Assembly: GCA_005878325.1 (NCBI GenBank) | Contig: VBMR01000121.1 | Coordinates: 1-11,798 of the forward strand | Length of the DNA stretch: 11,798 bases | Direction: 5' to 3' | Source: Methanobacteriota archaeon | GTDB lineage: Archaea > Thermoplasmatota > Thermoplasmata > RBG-16-68-12 | In this document: positions 1 to 7,009 of the stretch, piece by piece | Position numbering within the stretch: position 1 is the first letter of the stretch | How the letters are laid out: every line of letters begins with the position of its first letter | Program-made: the position numbers and the translations under genes | The notes under the pieces: generated by a model | The model's input: the letters and a program-made list of their open reading frames with translations, nothing else | Databases searched by the model: none | What the model was told of the DNA's origin: nothing

Positions 1-2
1 AG

Positions 3-71
3 GCGGCTCGGGACCTCGGCAACGGGGCTCGTCCCAACCCGTGGCAAGCCATCGCATGGGCGCCCTTATAG
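3..71 (+). CDS. Possible C-terminal tail of an upstream gene (partial, weak)
   Basis: One plus-strand frame is open from the left edge to a TAG at 69-71. It reads as a plausible protein tail of 22 residues ending NPWQAIAWAPL, with third codon positions mostly G or C as in the neighbouring genes. The piece is too short to assign a family. The other two plus frames are also open across part of this stretch, so this is only the best guess. If real, the gene lies upstream of rtcB in the same direction, with about 70 bp between them. No function can be given. Confidence 0.25.
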   Translation, partial: AARDLGNGARPNPWQAIAWAPL

Positions 72-100
72 TTTGCGACTGCTATCAGAAACGCAAGAAC

Positions 101-108
101 GTTTATGA
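101..108 (+). promoter_or_regulatory. Candidate TATA box for rtcB
   Basis: The AT-rich stretch GTTTATGA stands out in GC-rich sequence, centred about 36 bp before the rtcB ATG. With normal archaeal spacing transcription would begin near 130, giving a leader of roughly 10 bases. A second AT-rich element, CTTATAGT at 65-72, is an alternative and could also act on the opposite strand. No strong Shine-Dalgarno motif precedes the ATG. Confidence 0.4.
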
Positions 109-140
109 GCGCTTGACACCTGCTCGACCTTCTAGATTGA

Positions 141-1601
141 ATGACGAGTGGATGGAACGGTCCCCTGGAAAAGGCGAGCCGATTCCAGTATCGGATCCCC
201 CGATCCTACAAGCCGGAAATGCGGACGGACGGACTCATCTTCATCGACGATCCGATGGTGCTCCAGCTGCGGCAAGATCAGGCGGCCGAGCAGGTGGCTA
301 ACGTCGCTACCCTGCCCGGGATTGTCGGGCCTTCCCTCGCGATGCCAGATATCCACTGGGGGTACGGCTTCCCGATCGGGGGCGTCGCCGCGTTCGACCT
401 CGACGAGGGCGTCATTTCACCCGGAGGGATCGGGTACGACATCAACTGCGGCGTACGCCTGATCCGGACCGACCTCACGGAGGCGGAGGTGCGTCCGAAC
501 CTACGGGCCCTGACGGACACATGCTTCAAGAACGTCCCGAGCGGTGTCGGGGAGGGAGGCCTCCTGAAAGTGTCCCGGCAGGAACTTGCCGCCCTCGCGA
601 CGGACGGTGTCGCGTGGTCCGTGGAAAAAGGATATGCGTGGTCCAACGACCCGGACCATATCGAGGCGGGTGGGCACCTTCCGGATGCGGACTTCTCGAA
701 AGCGAGCGAGCGGGCGATCACCCGCGGGAAAGACCAGGTCGGGAGCCTCGGGTCGGGGAACCACTTTCTCGAGATCCAGAAGGTGGATCGGATCTACGAC
801 GAACGGGCCGCGAAGGCCTTCGGACTCGATGCCGTCGGCCAGGTCTGCGTGATGGTGCACACGGGGTCCCGCGGGTTCGGCCACCAAATCGCGACGGACT
901 TCATCGAGGTGTGCGAACGGGTCGTGAAGCGGGAGAAGATCGAGCTGCCGGACCTCCAACTCGCGTGTGCGCCCGTCGGATCGAAGGAGGGCGAGGATTA
1001 CTGGAAGGCGATGTCCTGTGGCGCGAACTTCGCCTGGAACAACCGACAGCTCATCACGTTCGGGGTCCGGAACGCGTTCGCGCAGGTTCTCAAACGGTCC
1101 GCGGAGGACCTGGGCATGCGGATCGTCTATGACGTGTGCCACAACATCGGCAAGAAGGAGGAGCACCGCGTGGAGGGCAAGCGCCGCCGCCTCGTCGTGC
1201 ATCGGAAGGGGGCGACCCGGGCGTTTCCGGCCGGTCACCCGGAGACTCCCCCGCAGTACCGCGAGGTCGGTCAGCCGGTCTTGATTCCCGGGGACATGGG
1301 GACGTGCTCCTTCGTCCTCACGGGCCTGCCGACCGCGATGGACCTCTCCTTCGGCTCGAGTTGCCACGGGGCCGGGCGTCAGATGTCCCGAAAGGCCGCG
1401 ACCCGGACGTATGAGGCGAACGAGGTCGTCCGGACGTTGGAGAAGCGCGGGATCTATCTCCACGCGGCCTCCCGCGCGGGGATCGTCGAGGAAGCCCCGG
1501 GAGCGTACAAGGACGTGGAAGCCGTCGTGCGGGTCGCGGAAGGGGCGGGACTGACGAAAATCGTCGCGCGGATGGTCCCCCTCGGAGTGGTGAAAGGATG
1601 A
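141..1601 (+). CDS. rtcB: RNA-splicing ligase RtcB
   Basis: RtcB joins RNA ends carrying 2',3'-cyclic phosphate or 3'-phosphate to 5'-hydroxyl ends, using GTP and Mn2+. In archaea it seals tRNA exon halves after intron removal. The 486-residue protein is full length, close to the 481 residues of the Pyrococcus enzyme. By motif alignment the expected metal ligands are D100 and C103 (GYDINCG), H208 (GSGNHF), H240 (HTGSRGFGH) and H334 (CHNIGK). The histidine that carries GMP is H409 in SSCHGAGR. The C-terminus ends in the usual VPLGVVKG. No intein interrupts the gene, although archaeal rtcB genes often carry one. The ATG at 141 gives a normal-length N-terminus. The stop overlaps the start of the archaemetzincin gene as ATGA. 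The RtcB cofactor archease is not encoded in this window. Confidence 0.97.
   Translation: MTSGWNGPLEKASRFQYRIPRSYKPEMRTDGLIFIDDPMVLQLRQDQAAEQVANVATLPGIVGPSLAMPDIHWGYGFPIGGVAAFDLDEGVISPGGIGYDINCGVRLIRTDLTEAEVRPNLRALTDTCFKNVPSGVGEGGLLKVSRQELAALATDGVAWSVEKGYAWSNDPDHIEAGGHLPDADFSKASERAITRGKDQVGSLGSGNHFLEIQKVDRIYDERAAKAFGLDAVGQVCVMVHTGSRGFGHQIATDFIEVCERVVKREKIELPDLQLACAPVGSKEGEDYWKAMSCGANFAWNNRQLITFGVRNAFAQVLKRSAEDLGMRIVYDVCHNIGKKEEHRVEGKRRRLVVHRKGATRAFPAGHPETPPQYREVGQPVLIPGDMGTCSFVLTGLPTAMDLSFGSSCHGAGRQMSRKAATRTYEANEVVRTLEKRGIYLHAASRAGIVEEAPGAYKDVEAVVRVAEGAGLTKIVARMVPLGVVKG
1589..1593 (+). promoter_or_regulatory. Shine-Dalgarno motif for the archaemetzincin
   Basis: GGTGA lies four bases before the ATG at 1598, inside the last codons of rtcB. 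It matches the complement of the archaeal 16S rRNA 3' end. It supports this ATG and translation coupled to rtcB. Confidence 0.55.
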
Positions 1602-2119
1602 TCCTCACGATCAAACCGTTTGGGAACGTCGAGCCCTACGTCCTCGACTCCCTCTCCAAGGAGCTGTCCACCTGGGGCGAGGTGTCCCTGGGATCCACCG
1701 AACCCGTGCCCCAATCCTTCGACCATCGGATCCGAGACGGGCAGACGCAGTATCTGGCGTCGGATTTCGAGCGCGCGATGGCCCGCGAACCCGGTGATCG
1801 CGTCCTCGGCATCACGGACGTGGACCTCTATGAAAGAGGCCTGAATTTCGTCTTTGGACATGCGACGATCCGAGATCGTTTTGCGGTCATCTCCGTGGCT
1901 CGGTTCCGCAACGACGGTCCCGATCGACTCCTCGAACGGTCCGTGAAGACCGCGATTCACGAACTCGGACACACGTTCGGCTTGTACCACGACGATGCGA
2001 ACTCGGATTGCGTGATGCACTTCTCCGAGAAACTCGAGGATACGGACCGCAAAAGCCGGTCGTTCTGCACGAAGTGCAACGCGGTGGCGGCGTTCACTTT
2101 GTCCCGACTAAAAAAGTGA
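1598..2119 (+). CDS. amzA: Archaemetzincin-type zinc metalloprotease with altered second zinc site
   Basis: The 173-residue protein has the size and layout of archaeal archaemetzincins, small soluble metzincin-clan proteases with poorly known substrates. The catalytic zinc motif HELGHTFGLYH is at residues 121-131: three histidines bind zinc and E122 is the catalytic base. It is followed by CVM (138-140, the metzincin Met-turn) and CTKC (157-160). The family's second zinc site normally uses four cysteines in the pattern HCx4C...CxxC. Here the cysteine after the third histidine is Asp132, and the gap to the next cysteine is one residue longer, so only C138, C157 and C160 remain. The start is set by a GGTGA motif and the ATGA overlap with rtcB, which implies one transcript. 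The 3' end overlaps the convergent methyltransferase gene by 26 bp. Family assignment is secure; in vivo role unknown. Confidence 0.9.
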   Translation: MILTIKPFGNVEPYVLDSLSKELSTWGEVSLGSTEPVPQSFDHRIRDGQTQYLASDFERAMAREPGDRVLGITDVDLYERGLNFVFGHATIRDRFAVISVARFRNDGPDRLLERSVKTAIHELGHTFGLYHDDANSDCVMHFSEKLEDTDRKSRSFCTKCNAVAAFTLSRLKK

Positions 2120-2825
2120 AACTGGCGGACACCTGGAAGCGATCCCCGAATCGCTTGGGAATCTCGCGTTCCAGGAAGCGGAGGCCCCGATCGTATTCCC
2201 CCGGTGGGAGCAGGTCGAACGTCGAGAGGTACTTCCGCCGCACGCGGTCGAGCTGTTCGTCCGAGGTCAGCGTCCGGAAGTAGGGACGTTCCTCCGATTG
2301 GACGCCGCGAAAGCCGGCCTCTGCGAGAGCCGCGACGAGGGACGGAACCGAGGGAAATCGGCCCCGATCGATCGCAAGGAGGCTCGGAAACGCCTCTTCC
2401 AGGATCCCCAAATCGCGAGCCGCCATGTCCGTCGTGGCAATCGCGACTCGACGGGCCACCCGCGCGGCCTCGCGAAGCGCGAGGCGGTAATCGATCAACT
2501 GGTGGAGGACCATCACGAAAATCGTCACGTCGAACGCCTCGTCCTGAAACGGAAGCCGATGCGCATCGGCCTGGACGCAAGTGAACGGGGCTTTCGACTG
2601 CGCGACGCGGAGCATCGACCGTTCCGCATCGAGTGCGACGACTTGGCGCCCGGGATGGAGGAGGGCGGCGAACCGGCCGGTCCCCGCCCCGACATCGAGC
2701 ACCCGTTCTCCCGGAACAATGCGCCCGACCTCGATCAGACCGCGGAGCCAATACTCTCGGTCGACGACCGCGTCGGAGCGGGTGGCGTCGTAGGCCTCGG
2801 CTCGACCGGAATAGTCGATCGCCAC
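2094..2825 (-). CDS. Class I SAM-dependent methyltransferase (UbiE/Methyltransf_11-like)
   Basis: A 243-residue protein with a Rossmann-type SAM-binding fold. Motif I is VLDVGAGTGRF (residues 42-52), the acidic end of strand 2 is VALDAERSML (63-72), and motif II/III regions include QADAHRLPF (85-93) and FDVTIFVMVLHQL (98-110). This is the pattern of small-molecule or lipid methyltransferases; the substrate cannot be told from sequence. I chose the GTG at 2825, giving an N-terminus VAIDYSGRAEAYD typical of this family. A CATATG element is centred 26-27 bp upstream, the spacing for a leaderless mRNA. The frame stays open to 3242, but that part is antisense to the thiamine-binding gene and has no methyltransferase features. 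A run of six T on the coding strand near the 3' end (2110-2115) might aid termination. Confidence 0.85.
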   Translation of the reverse strand: MAIDYSGRAEAYDATRSDAVVDREYWLRGLIEVGRIVPGERVLDVGAGTGRFAALLHPGRQVVALDAERSMLRVAQSKAPFTCVQADAHRLPFQDEAFDVTIFVMVLHQLIDYRLALREAARVARRVAIATTDMAARDLGILEEAFPSLLAIDRGRFPSVPSLVAALAEAGFRGVQSEERPYFRTLTSDEQLDRVRRKYLSTFDLLPPGEYDRGLRFLEREIPKRFGDRFQVSASFTFLVGTK

Positions 2826-2848
2826 GCAACTTGGAAAAGGGCTTCGAC

Positions 2849-2854
2849 ATATGA
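2849..2854. promoter_or_regulatory. Palindromic CATATG, candidate TATA box in divergent spacer
   Basis: The only AT-rich hexamer in the 45-bp gap between the methyltransferase and the thiamine-binding gene. Its centre is about 26 bp from the methyltransferase GTG, a good leaderless promoter spacing. Its distance to the thiamine-binding ATG (about 19 bp) is too short for a normal promoter. It is therefore best assigned to the minus strand. Confidence 0.45.
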
Positions 2855-2861
2855 GGCTAGC

Positions 2862-2866
2862 GAGGA
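2862..2866 (+). promoter_or_regulatory. Possible Shine-Dalgarno motif for the thiamine-binding gene
   Basis: GAGGA sits four bases before the ATG at 2871. It supports this ATG over the long upstream extension of the frame, and suggests the mRNA has a leader that starts inside the methyltransferase coding region. AATAGT near 2810-2815 is a possible but weak TATA element. Confidence 0.35.
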
Positions 2867-2870
2867 TTGC

Positions 2871-3179
2871 ATGACAGTCGCGGAGTTCAGCGTCACTCCA
2901 ATCGGGAAAGGGGCCAGCGTCGGGACCTACGTCGCTCGTTGTCTGGAGATCGTGGACCGCAGCGGCATGCCCTACCGACTCAACGCGATGGGAACCGTCG
3001 TCGAGGGAGAGTTCGAAGATCTTCTCAAGCTCATCGGCCGATGCCACACGGCCGTCGCGGAAGACTGCGAACGGGTTTCCACCATCGTGAAGATCGACGA
3101 CCGAAAAGGCGTCTCCGGGCAACTCGAGGCGAAGGTGAAGGCCGTCGAAAAGCGCCTCGGCCGGAAGCTCAGGACTTAG
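2871..3179 (+). CDS. MTH1187/YkoF-like thiamine-binding protein (UPF0045)
   Basis: A 102-residue protein of the Thiamine_BP (formerly DUF77, MTH1187) family, which forms ferredoxin-like folds and oligomers; some members bind thiamine or its precursors. Typical features are the N-terminal strand AEFSVTPIGKGASVG (residues 4-18), YRLNAMGTVVEGEFEDLL (35-52) and the acidic helix before RVSTIVKIDDRKG (68-80). Family length is about 95-105 residues, so this start is preferred although the frame is open upstream to 2298. That upstream part is antisense to the methyltransferase. The C-terminal tail (81-102) is rich in Lys and Arg. The stop lies inside the 3' end of the convergent MFS gene (11-bp overlap). 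No thiamine biosynthesis gene is nearby, so the ligand is not settled. Confidence 0.85.
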   Translation: MTVAEFSVTPIGKGASVGTYVARCLEIVDRSGMPYRLNAMGTVVEGEFEDLLKLIGRCHTAVAEDCERVSTIVKIDDRKGVSGQLEAKVKAVEKRLGRKLRT

Positions 3180-4359
3180 AGAGAGGCCTCCAGAGGAACA
3201 GGGCAACCGCCGCAAACCCGGCGACGATGGCGCCGAACGCAAACGTTGCTCGGGGGTCGATCACGAATAGGAAACCCGCGATGACTCCGGAGGCGAGCTT
3301 GACAACCCCGACACACGTGTGGTACGCTCCCAGTACGGTCGCCTTGATGTCTGCTGGCGCGTAGTCCGCAACGAGCGCGCGCTGGGTCCCTTCGGCCATC
3401 CCATAACTGAGGCCGTATAGGACAAAGGAAAGGATCAGGACGACGAACGCATCCGAGGCGACGAGCAGGGTCGACATGCCGACGAAGGCGAGGTAGCCGA
3501 ACAGGACGACCGGCTTGCGACCGACCCGGTCGGAGAGGATGCCGGCGGGGAAGGCGTGCAAGGCATAGACGATGTTGTACAGGACGTACAGGAGAATCGC
3601 GGTCGTGGGCCCGAAGAGTGTGCCTGCGCGCAGGAGAAGGAAGGCGTAGGAGAAGTCCGCGAGGGAGAACATGGCCGCGATGGCGAGGAAAACGAGAAGA
3701 GGCCTTGGGATTCCTCGGAACGTGACGCGGAGGGGTTGCCGCACCGAGGGCGCTCGTTTCGGCTCATGGACGAGAAGGATAATCACGACGGCAATTGCCG
3801 CGGGAATGGCGGCCAGGAGCAGGATGAACCGATACTGTTCCGCTTGGCTCCGGGAGGCGACGAAAGTCGCAAGAAGCGCCAGGGTGATCAACGGGCCCGC
3901 GATCGCCCCCGTCGTGTCCATGCTCCGGTGGAAGCCGAAAGCTTTCCCGCGCGTCTCGGGAGGAGTCGATTCGGTCAGCAACGCGTCGCGGGGTGCATCT
4001 CGTACGCCCTTCCCCGCCCGCTCGAGCACACGCATCCCGAGGAATTCCGGCCAGCTCCGCGCGAAGGGGAACAAGACCTTCATCGCGGTCGAGAGGCTGT
4101 AGCCTGCGGCAACGAAGAGCTTCCTTCGGCCGACGGAGTCCGATAGCCGGCCCGAGAAGATCTTCATGAACGAGACGACGCTGTCGGAGAGCCCCTCGAC
4201 GAGCCCGACGACGAGGGCGTCGGCGAGCAGCACCTGGGTGAGGAAGAACGGCAGGATGGGAAGGATCATCTCGCTGCTGACATCCGTGAAAAGAGACACA
4301 GCACTCAGGACGACCACGTTCGCGGTGAGCCCATAGGCAAGGGACTTGCGCGAGGGCAT
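3169..4359 (-). CDS. Major facilitator superfamily transporter (MJ1317-like)
   Basis: A 396-residue polytopic membrane protein with hydrophobic stretches consistent with the 12 helices of MFS permeases. Motif A appears in both halves: GRLSDSVGRRK (70-80) and GILSDRVGRKP (273-283). Between helices 4 and 5 it has ERAGKGVRDAPRDALL (113-128), a signature I associate with the archaeal/bacterial MJ1317-like group. Substrate is unknown; drug or metabolite export is a common guess for this group but is not shown here. The ATG lies four bases after the stop of the cation exchanger gene, so the two are almost certainly one transcript. The 3' end overlaps the thiamine-binding gene by 11 bp. Given that neighbour, thiamine transport is imaginable, but convergent orientation gives no support for it. 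Confidence 0.88.
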   Translation of the reverse strand: MPSRKSLAYGLTANVVVLSAVSLFTDVSSEMILPILPFFLTQVLLADALVVGLVEGLSDSVVSFMKIFSGRLSDSVGRRKLFVAAGYSLSTAMKVLFPFARSWPEFLGMRVLERAGKGVRDAPRDALLTESTPPETRGKAFGFHRSMDTTGAIAGPLITLALLATFVASRSQAEQYRFILLLAAIPAAIAVVIILLVHEPKRAPSVRQPLRVTFRGIPRPLLVFLAIAAMFSLADFSYAFLLLRAGTLFGPTTAILLYVLYNIVYALHAFPAGILSDRVGRKPVVLFGYLAFVGMSTLLVASDAFVVLILSFVLYGLSYGMAEGTQRALVADYAPADIKATVLGAYHTCVGVVKLASGVIAGFLFVIDPRATFAFGAIVAGFAAVALFLWRPLSKS

Positions 4360-4363
4360 GGCA

Positions 4364-5437
4364 TCACTCGGGATGGAAGAGGAACGCGACCGCGATCACC
4401 GCGTACACGATTACGAGGAGAGCTCCCTCGTACCAGTTGCTCCGCCCGTCCGACACCACCGCGCCGAACACCGCGGCGCTGAGTGCGATCGCGGCCAGTT
4501 CGAAGATCTCGAAATCCAAGGTCATCACCTTGGGCGTGAGCAAGGACACGAAGACCAGGATTGGGGCGACGAACAAGGCGATTTGCGTCGTCGACGTCGT
4601 CGCGATGGCGACGCTCAGCTCCATCTTGTTCCGCCACGCCATCAAGACCGCGCTCCCATGCTCCGCGGCGTTGCCGACAATCGCGATGATGATCACGCCG
4701 ATGAAAAGCTTCGTCAGACCGAGCGAGCGTTGGGCGGAGGCGAGCGATCCGACGAGGAGTTCGCTCTCGATCGCGACGAACCCGGTGGCAACCACCAGCA
4801 CGACGAGGGCGAAGCGCAGCGTCCATCGGGGCTCCTCGGCTACTTCGGAAATGGGATTGAAGATGTCGCGGTGAGTCCGCAGCGAGAAGAGCAGACCGAG
4901 CACGTAGGCGACGAGCAGCATGCCGGCGATCCCCAAGCTCATCTCCTCCAGGATGAGGCCCGTTGGATTTCGCGTCGATAGCACGTAAAGGGCGGGCATC
5001 ACGAGTGAGATCACCGCGACCACGAGCATCGTGACTTGGATGCCCGACGCCTCGCGCGAAAAGGTCTGGGTTTTGTGACGGAAGCCCCCAATCAACATGC
5101 TCAGTCCGAGGACGAAGAGGACGTTCCCGATGATGGACCCGGACAGAGAGGCTTTCACGACCTCCGGAAGGCCGCCCGCCAGAGCGAAGATCGCGATGAT
5201 GAGTTCCGTCGCGTTCCCGAACGTCGCGTTCAGGAGGCCTCCGACCCCCGGGCCCGCATGCTTCCCCCACTCCTCCGTCGCGAGCCCAAGGAACCAGGCG
5301 AGCGGGACGATCGCGAGGCCCGAAACGAGGAACACGACGACATCCTCGCCGAGTAGCAAAAAGAGGACCCAGCTCGCGGGGACGAGCAGTCCAAGGGCGA
5401 GGGCCCACGTGTACGGTCGCAGGGGTCTGAGATCCAT
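4364..5437 (-). CDS. Ca2+/H+ (cation/proton) exchanger, CAX family
   Basis: A 357-residue integral membrane antiporter of the CaCA superfamily, which moves Ca2+ or similar cations out of the cytoplasm in exchange for protons. The two inverted repeats each carry the family's alpha motif: GLLNATFGNATELIIAI (67-83, key E78) and VGNAAEHGSAVL (254-265, key E259). About 11 hydrophobic segments are visible, split by a polar loop near 186-205. I chose the ATG at 5437. A TTTAGAAA box is centred 26-27 bp upstream on this strand, as for a leaderless mRNA. An upstream TTG at 5479 would add 14 polar residues and lie above the TATA box. It is the first gene of an operon with the MFS transporter. Manganese or sodium specificity cannot be excluded, but the paired GNA-E motifs favour CAX. 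Confidence 0.9.
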   Translation of the reverse strand: MDLRPLRPYTWALALGLLVPASWVLFLLLGEDVVVFLVSGLAIVPLAWFLGLATEEWGKHAGPGVGGLLNATFGNATELIIAIFALAGGLPEVVKASLSGSIIGNVLFVLGLSMLIGGFRHKTQTFSREASGIQVTMLVVAVISLVMPALYVLSTRNPTGLILEEMSLGIAGMLLVAYVLGLLFSLRTHRDIFNPISEVAEEPRWTLRFALVVLVVATGFVAIESELLVGSLASAQRSLGLTKLFIGVIIIAIVGNAAEHGSAVLMAWRNKMELSVAIATTSTTQIALFVAPILVFVSLLTPKVMTLDFEIFELAAIALSAAVFGAVVSDGRSNWYEGALLVIVYAVIAVAFLFHPE

Positions 5438-5459
5438 CGCCGCGGGGATGGTCCCATCG

Positions 5460-5467
5460 TTTCTAAA
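5460..5467 (-). promoter_or_regulatory. TATA box for the CAX exchanger-MFS operon
   Basis: TTTAGAAA on the minus strand, centred 26-27 bp before the ATG at 5437. The spacing implies a leaderless transcript and decides the start codon. Confidence 0.6.
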
Positions 5468-5481
5468 CCTCGCGGACAACG

Positions 5482-5489
5482 TTCAAGTA
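5482..5489 (+). promoter_or_regulatory. Weak TATA-like element for nnr
   Basis: TTCAAGTA is centred 26-27 bp before the ATG at 5512. The match to a TATA box is poor, but the spacing equals that of the other leaderless genes here. Confidence 0.35.
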
Positions 5490-5511
5490 GCGAGCCCAGG
5501 ATGCGCGGACA

Positions 5512-6951
5512 ATGATCTCCGCGATCGAGATGCGGATCCTGGACCGGAACGCCGTCTATGCGGGCATCTCCACTTTGGATCTGATGGAATCCGCCGGGAA
5601 GGCGGTTGGCGAGGTGGCCCGGGAAGAATTCTCGGTCCGCGGAAAACGAGTCCTCGTCATCTGCGGTCCCGGCAACAATGGAGGCGACGGACTCGTCGCG
5701 GCACGGCACCTCGCCGAGGGCGGTGCGCGGGTCACGGTCCTCATCGCCCGCTCTCCGGATGAATTCTCCACCCGCGAAGCGGCCACGAACTTCGAGCGGC
5801 TTGGAGATGTCCCGGTCCTCGCGGGCGTCGATCGGAGCGAGGAAGCCATGGGAGAGGCGGACCTGATCGTCGACGCGCTCCTGGGAATCGGCGCGGAAGG
5901 GAGCTTGCGGGAGCCGTTCGCTTCGCTCGTCCCGCGGATGAACGCCTCCGGAAAACCGATCCTGAGCATCGACGTCCCGAGCGGCCTCGGGACCGACCTC
6001 GCGGTCCGGCCGACGATGACGGTCGCCCTCCACGACGCGAAGGAAGGGATGACTCCGGAGAACTCGGGCCGGATTCGAATCGTCGACATTGGAATCCCGT
6101 CGAAGGTCACCACGATGATCGGGCCCGGAGAGTTCCTGTTGTATCCGGTCCCCCGCGTGACGAGCCACAAGGGGCAGAACGGCCGGGTGCTCGTGATCGC
6201 GGGAGGGCCGTATACGGGCGCCCCCGCCCTCGTCGGATTCGGAGCCTTGGGGGTCGGGGCGGATCTGGTCCACATCGCGACCCCGGCCCTCGCGGCGACC
6301 GTGGTCGCGTCGTATTCCCCGATGCTCATCGTCCACCCCCTCGTCGGGCATCGGCTCTTGCGGGAGGACCTTCGGCAGATCCAGGAGATTGTGCCACGGG
6401 CCGATGCCGCGGCGATTGGACCCGGCCTGGGGGACGTCGACGGGACGATGGAGGCCGTCCGGGAGATCGTGCGAAACGTGAGGATCCCGATCGTCATCGA
6501 TGCGGATGCGATCAAGGCCGTTGCGGCGGATCCAAAGTGCCTCGCGGGCAAGACGGCGGTCCTCACGCCCCACTCCCGCGAGTTCCAGACCTTGACGGGG
6601 AAGTCGCTCCCGGATTCCCCCGAGGCGCGGGGGGAACTCGTCCGGGAAGCGGCGAAGTCCTTCGGAGCCACGGTCCTCCTCAAAGGCCCCGTCGACGTCG
6701 TGTCGGATGGAGCGCGGTTGAAGTTCAACTACACGCACAACGTGGGCATGACCGTCGGCGGGACCGGGGACGTGCTGTGTGGCGTCACCGCCGGGCTGAT
6801 CGCGAAAGGCATGGGGCCTTACGACGCCGCGAGGCTCGCGGCCTTCGCGAACGGGGCCGCGGGGAATATGGCCTTCGAAGAGAAGAGCTACGGCCTGACG
6901 TCCGTCGACGTGGCGGAGAATCTCGGTCGGATCCTCGCGAAATACCTCTGA
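5512..6951 (+). CDS. nnr: Bifunctional NAD(P)H-hydrate repair enzyme Nnr (epimerase + ADP-dependent dehydratase)
   Basis: This 479-residue fusion repairs NAD(P)H that has become hydrated (NADHX, NADPHX). The N-terminal YjeF/NnrE domain (about 1-210) epimerises R- and S-forms; it shows CGPGNNGGDGLVAARHL (51-67) and the SIDVPSGL loop (152-159). The C-terminal ribokinase-like NnrD domain (about 215-479) dehydrates S-NAD(P)HX using ADP or ATP. It shows HKGQNGRVLVIAGG (219-232), IGPGLG (302-307), DADAIKAV (330-337), LTPHSREF (351-358) and the phosphate-binding, catalytic GGTGDVLCG (416-424) with D420. Length is close to that of E. coli YjeF (about 500-515). The ATG at 5512 begins directly with the helix that opens the YjeF fold. 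It is transcribed away from the CAX exchanger from a 74-bp spacer. A soluble housekeeping enzyme with all motifs intact. Confidence 0.95.
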   Translation: MISAIEMRILDRNAVYAGISTLDLMESAGKAVGEVAREEFSVRGKRVLVICGPGNNGGDGLVAARHLAEGGARVTVLIARSPDEFSTREAATNFERLGDVPVLAGVDRSEEAMGEADLIVDALLGIGAEGSLREPFASLVPRMNASGKPILSIDVPSGLGTDLAVRPTMTVALHDAKEGMTPENSGRIRIVDIGIPSKVTTMIGPGEFLLYPVPRVTSHKGQNGRVLVIAGGPYTGAPALVGFGALGVGADLVHIATPALAATVVASYSPMLIVHPLVGHRLLREDLRQIQEIVPRADAAAIGPGLGDVDGTMEAVREIVRNVRIPIVIDADAIKAVAADPKCLAGKTAVLTPHSREFQTLTGKSLPDSPEARGELVREAAKSFGATVLLKGPVDVVSDGARLKFNYTHNVGMTVGGTGDVLCGVTAGLIAKGMGPYDAARLAAFANGAAGNMAFEEKSYGLTSVDVAENLGRILAKYL

Positions 6952-6978
6952 GACCTGGGACCTCCCGGGGCCGAACAA

Positions 6979-6986
6979 CTATTAAT
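6979..6986 (+). promoter_or_regulatory. TATA box for the metallophosphoesterase gene
   Basis: CTATTAAT is centred about 27 bp before the GTG at 7010. The spacing implies a leaderless mRNA, supports the GTG start, and gives this gene its own promoter separate from nnr. Confidence 0.55.
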
Positions 6987-7009
6987 CGAGCCCGGCCCTT
7001 CGAATCGTC

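Noticed and set aside
1..60. A minus-strand gene or tRNA served by the TATA-like element at 65-72
   Set aside because: I could not fold a cloverleaf or find a convincing start and reading frame in the short sequence available before the edge.
41..301. An 86-residue plus-strand frame overlapping the rtcB start
   Set aside because: It lies out of frame over conserved rtcB sequence, and its second half has shadow-type Arg/Gly/Ala composition.
501..1463. A 320-residue open frame antisense to rtcB
   Set aside because: Mirror frame of a well-conserved gene; low-complexity Arg/Asp/Leu composition and no motif.
2298..2870. N-terminal extension of the thiamine-binding frame
   Set aside because: It would more than double the length of a family of about 100 residues and is antisense to a clear methyltransferase.
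2826..3242. N-terminal extension of the methyltransferase frame
   Set aside because: It is antisense to the thiamine-binding gene, and a CATATG element at leaderless spacing supports the GTG at 2825.
5230..6978. A 582-residue open frame antisense to nnr and the exchanger 5' end
   Set aside because: High-GC genes commonly leave long antisense frames open. The translation is rich in Arg, Asp, Gly and Pro with no domain, and it covers two genes with complete motifs.
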